Shown here one piece after another: positions 5,274 to 6,687 of a stretch of DNA of 6,687 nt (positions are counted from its first letter, which is position 1; the number at the start of each line of letters is the position of its first letter). The DNA lies in contig JANNXY010000037.1 of the NCBI GenBank assembly GCA_031409775.1, positions 1-6,687 of the forward strand. Direction: 5' to 3'. Below the pieces are notes generated by a model. The model was not told the origin of the DNA and ran no database searches. It saw nothing but the letters and a program-made list of their open reading frames with translations. This stretch comes from JANNXY01 sp031409775 (GTDB lineage: Bacteria; Patescibacteriota; Minisyncoccia; Phycocordibacterales; CAIZIN01). A program made the translations under genes and the position numbers.

Positions 5274-6128
5274 ATGAATAAAAAATTTGTGATCGTCGTA
5301 GCTATTCTTGTGGTGATCATAGGTGTAATATTTGCCGTTTGGTACTATTTTTTAGCTAATTTTATGAGTACCGATGATTCACTTACGAATTACTCGGCTC
5401 AAACGGTGTCGGAAGATTACAATACTAAGACGGCAAAAATTGTATATCGAGATGATGTCTATTCTGTTACAAGGTTGGCAATTGACGCTTTCGTTGATAA
5501 TGATAATGCGTGGTGTAACAATATTACTCCTGGCGACATTACGTACCCTTTTTACAACAAAGATGTCACTTATCAAAAAAAACAATGCTCAAGCACTAGA
5601 GATTCATTTGTTTTATTGAGTGCTTTTGTAAAAAATAAAGACGTAACTTCCTGCAAGAATTATAAATTTGCAGAAGAAAGCGAAATCTCAAGGCAGGATC
5701 AGGATAGGATATGTGATTATATAACATGGCCCAGAATCTCCTTCGGGATAGATATAGATGGGAAATACCCTGAAAATAAAGATGTTGTTTTATCTAATTA
5801 CATCAATGCATTGATTGATGAAGTCAAGAGAAAACAGCTGCTTGAAAACAATAAAGATATAAATGGATATTGCGGCATTAATAGTGGTCAAGTGAATAGT
5901 ATTCTTTGTCTCCCTTATGCCGAAAGTGCCACGCGACTTAACGAATATTACAATCTTAGAAAAGATAACAAGCCGATTTCCCCACGCGTTACCACATGGA
6001 TTCTCGATATGTCGGATGTGAACTATAAGAAAACTCAGAAAAAGTTTTATAATAAAGAAGAGTGTATGAGTGCGGGTTATCAAACAGAAGGTGTAGTAAC
6101 TTTTGGTTGCAGCATAAACTTTGAATAG
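5274..6128 (+). CDS. Membrane-anchored extracytoplasmic protein with eight cysteines, function unknown
   Basis: This 284-residue protein was not recognised as a member of any family. Residues 1-4 are basic (MNKK), and about 5-29 form one strong hydrophobic helix with no evident cleavage site or lipobox. The protein is therefore likely anchored with its C-terminal domain outside the cytoplasm. The exported part is rich in Asn, Asp, Lys and Tyr and has eight Cys (81, 105, 127, 147, 200, 212, 264, 279), which could form disulfides. The last 25 residues (KEECMSAGYQ...FGCS) resemble small Cys/Gly modules often seen at the ends of Patescibacteria surface proteins. The start is set by the -10 element 9 nt upstream and by the typical signal-anchor N terminus; there is no Shine-Dalgarno sequence. 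It stands alone, between the rRNA region and the hicBA pair. A role in the cell surface or host contact would be only a guess. Confidence 0.85.
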   Translation: MNKKFVIVVAILVVIIGVIFAVWYYFLANFMSTDDSLTNYSAQTVSEDYNTKTAKIVYRDDVYSVTRLAIDAFVDNDNAWCNNITPGDITYPFYNKDVTYQKKQCSSTRDSFVLLSAFVKNKDVTSCKNYKFAEESEISRQDQDRICDYITWPRISFGIDIDGKYPENKDVVLSNYINALIDEVKRKQLLENNKDINGYCGINSGQVNSILCLPYAESATRLNEYYNLRKDNKPISPRVTTWILDMSDVNYKKTQKKFYNKEECMSAGYQTEGVVTFGCSINFE

Positions 6129-6161
6129 AAAAAGAGTTCCTTGGGCTGAAAATCTAAAATG

Positions 6162-6170
6162 TGTTATAAT
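6162..6170 (+). promoter_or_regulatory. Extended -10 promoter of hicB
   Basis: TG (6162-6163), one base, then a perfect TATAAT (6165-6170). A weak TTGGGC (6141-6146) lies 18 bp upstream as a possible -35. Transcription would start near 6177, about 3 nt before ATG 6180. This decides the start codon: the upstream in-frame ATG at 6159 lies before the -10 box and would not be on the transcript. Confidence 0.7.
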
Positions 6171-6179
6171 GTGTCTATT

Positions 6180-6410
6180 ATGAAAGACTATCAATTTCGA
6201 GTTTTAATAGAAAAAGACGAAAATGGCTATTTCGCTAAATGCCTCGATCTAGAAGGCTGCCATTCCGAAGGAGAAACTTATGAGGAAGTATTTGCCAATA
6301 TTTCCGAAGCTATTTCTCTGTACCTAGAAGACATGAAAGCCGACAATGAGCTTTTCATTCCCTCATTCTCTACTCAAATTTCTCTTACCACTGTTCCCGT
6401 TACAGCATAA
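6180..6410 (+). CDS. hicB: HicB-type antitoxin
   Basis: This 76-residue protein matches the HicB/UPF0150 partial RNase H-like fold. Its N-terminal strands YQFRVLIEKDENGYFAKC (4-21) lead into the signature DLEGCHSEGETYEEV (23-37), followed by the helix ANISEAISLYLEDMK (39-53). HicB binds and neutralises the HicA mRNA interferase and often represses its own operon. There is no separate C-terminal DNA-binding domain, so this is the short form; the tail after about residue 60 is Ser/Thr-rich and nondescript. A longer frame from 6159 would add seven residues, but the TATAAT box lies inside that stretch. The hicA-like frame starts 3 nt after the stop, so the two are co-transcribed. In this order the antitoxin precedes the toxin, the reverse of the E. 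coli hicAB arrangement. Confidence 0.88.
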   Translation: MKDYQFRVLIEKDENGYFAKCLDLEGCHSEGETYEEVFANISEAISLYLEDMKADNELFIPSFSTQISLTTVPVTA

Positions 6411-6579
6411 TCTATGCCCAAGCAGTCGATCTATAATTCCAAAGAATTAGTTAAATTGGTCGAGCAAAATGGATTTTTCTTTAAACGACAAGCTGGTTCG
6501 CATATGATCTTTGGAAATAGCCAAGGCCTCCGTGTTGTAATTCCAAAGGCTTTGTTGCACCAACCCTTTATCCCCAACA

Positions 6580-6613
6580 AAAACAGCAGGTTCCGTAAGG
6601 AACCTGCTGTTTT
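6580..6613 (+). terminator. Strong intrinsic terminator after hicBA (possibly bidirectional)
   Basis: A perfect 15-bp stem, 6580-6594 with 6599-6613, carries a GTAA loop and ends in TTTT on the + strand. A-rich sequence on the 5' side gives a U tract for minus-strand transcription too. It separates hicBA from the next gene and lies inside the overrunning hicA frame. Confidence 0.85.
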
Positions 6614-6616
6614 CTG

Positions 6617-6622
6617 TACAAT
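6617..6622 (+). promoter_or_regulatory. -10 element of the rightmost gene
   Basis: TACAAT, one base from consensus, ends 8 nt before ATG 6631, with no clear -35. The spacing copies that of the two preceding genes and again predicts an almost leaderless mRNA. It lies directly after the terminator, as expected for a new transcription unit. Confidence 0.45.
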
Positions 6623-6630
6623 GGTGATAT

Positions 6631-6687
6631 ATGAACAAAACCAAAGACAATACTAAAGTTACCAAAAACAAGGAAAAATACAAGGTT
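6631..6687 (+). CDS. Start of a lysine-rich protein (partial, runs off the window)
   Basis: ATG 6631 opens a frame that stays open to the end of the window (19 codons: MNKTKDNTKVTKNKEKYKV). It is very rich in Lys, Asn and Thr, and no family can be named. Support for a real gene comes from the terminator just upstream, the -10 element at 6617-6622, and a weak GGTGAT at 6623-6628. The call remains tentative because so little is visible. Confidence 0.5.
   Translation, partial: MNKTKDNTKVTKNKEKYKV

Larger units (their letters stand above)
6414..6656 (+). pseudogene. hicA: HicA-type toxin with lost C-terminal part (probably inactive)
   Basis: Residues 1-44 fit the HicA double-stranded-RNA-binding-like fold: helix SKELVKLVEQNGF (9-21), strand FFKRQ (22-26), GSH at 28-30 with the catalytic His30, strand MIFGN, and RVVIP at 40-44. 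HicA normally continues with a short segment and a second helix, ending near 60-80 residues. Here the sequence after residue 45 (ALLHQPFIPNKN...) has no HicA character, and the frame runs straight through the terminator hairpin (6580-6613) to a TAA at 6654-6656, overlapping the next gene's start. The simplest reading is a 3' deletion that fused the gene to non-coding DNA. No other frame restores a HicA end. No Shine-Dalgarno sequence is seen, and translation may be coupled to hicB (3-nt gap). A retained but degenerate RNA-binding protein is possible. Confidence 0.7.

Noticed and set aside
5379..6194. Antisense ORFs opposite the 284-residue gene
   Set aside because: The forward gene has a promoter, a plausible signal anchor and a coherent composition; the reverse frames are shadows.

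Overview
The window is dominated by one 23S rRNA gene (about 496-4619, + strand) that carries two group I introns, followed by a 5S rRNA gene (4914-5026). Around this unit lie a transposase tail at the left edge and a short run of accessory protein genes on the right. Short AT-rich genes, leaderless-looking promoters, a 23S gene without an adjacent 16S gene, and an intron-bearing 23S all fit a Patescibacteria/CPR bacterium (Parcubacteria-like). That placement is an inference from features; no alignment or tree was possible.

Layout. 1-115: C-terminal end of a protein resembling IS110-type transposases. 116-197: G-rich non-coding DNA. 198-225: a perfect-consensus promoter, TTGACA and TATAAT, 16 bp apart. 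226-495: structured leader with a terminator-like hairpin (305-335) and the 5' half of a long 23S processing stalk. 496-4619: 23S rRNA with intron 1 (2536-3292, E. coli position 1951, with a LAGLIDADG homing endonuclease gene) and intron 2 (3937-4329, E. coli position 2593, no ORF but a complete-looking ribozyme core). Removing both leaves about 2974 nt, a normal 23S size. 4620-4913: an unusually long, hairpin-rich 23S-5S spacer. 4914-5026: 5S rRNA in its own processing stem. 5041-5219: a decayed 5S-like copy carrying an inserted hairpin.

Right side. 5274-6128 encodes a membrane-anchored, cysteine-containing protein of unknown function. 6180-6410 encodes a HicB-type antitoxin, and 6414 onwards a HicA-type toxin whose C-terminal part is lost. 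A strong hairpin terminator (6580-6613) closes this pair, and a new gene starts at 6631 and leaves the window.

How the parts relate. The promoter at 198 probably drives leader-23S-5S as one transcript. The 23S and 5S ends are bracketed by long complementary flanks (RNase III-type processing), and both introns must splice out of functionally central rRNA to give working ribosomes. All three protein-gene starts on the right have a -10 element only 8-9 nt upstream of the ATG and no Shine-Dalgarno sequence, which suggests leaderless mRNAs. The most notable items are the paired introns, the endonuclease stop codon embedded in the intron catalytic core, the 5S-like remnant, the structured spacer, and the possible attenuator upstream of 23S.
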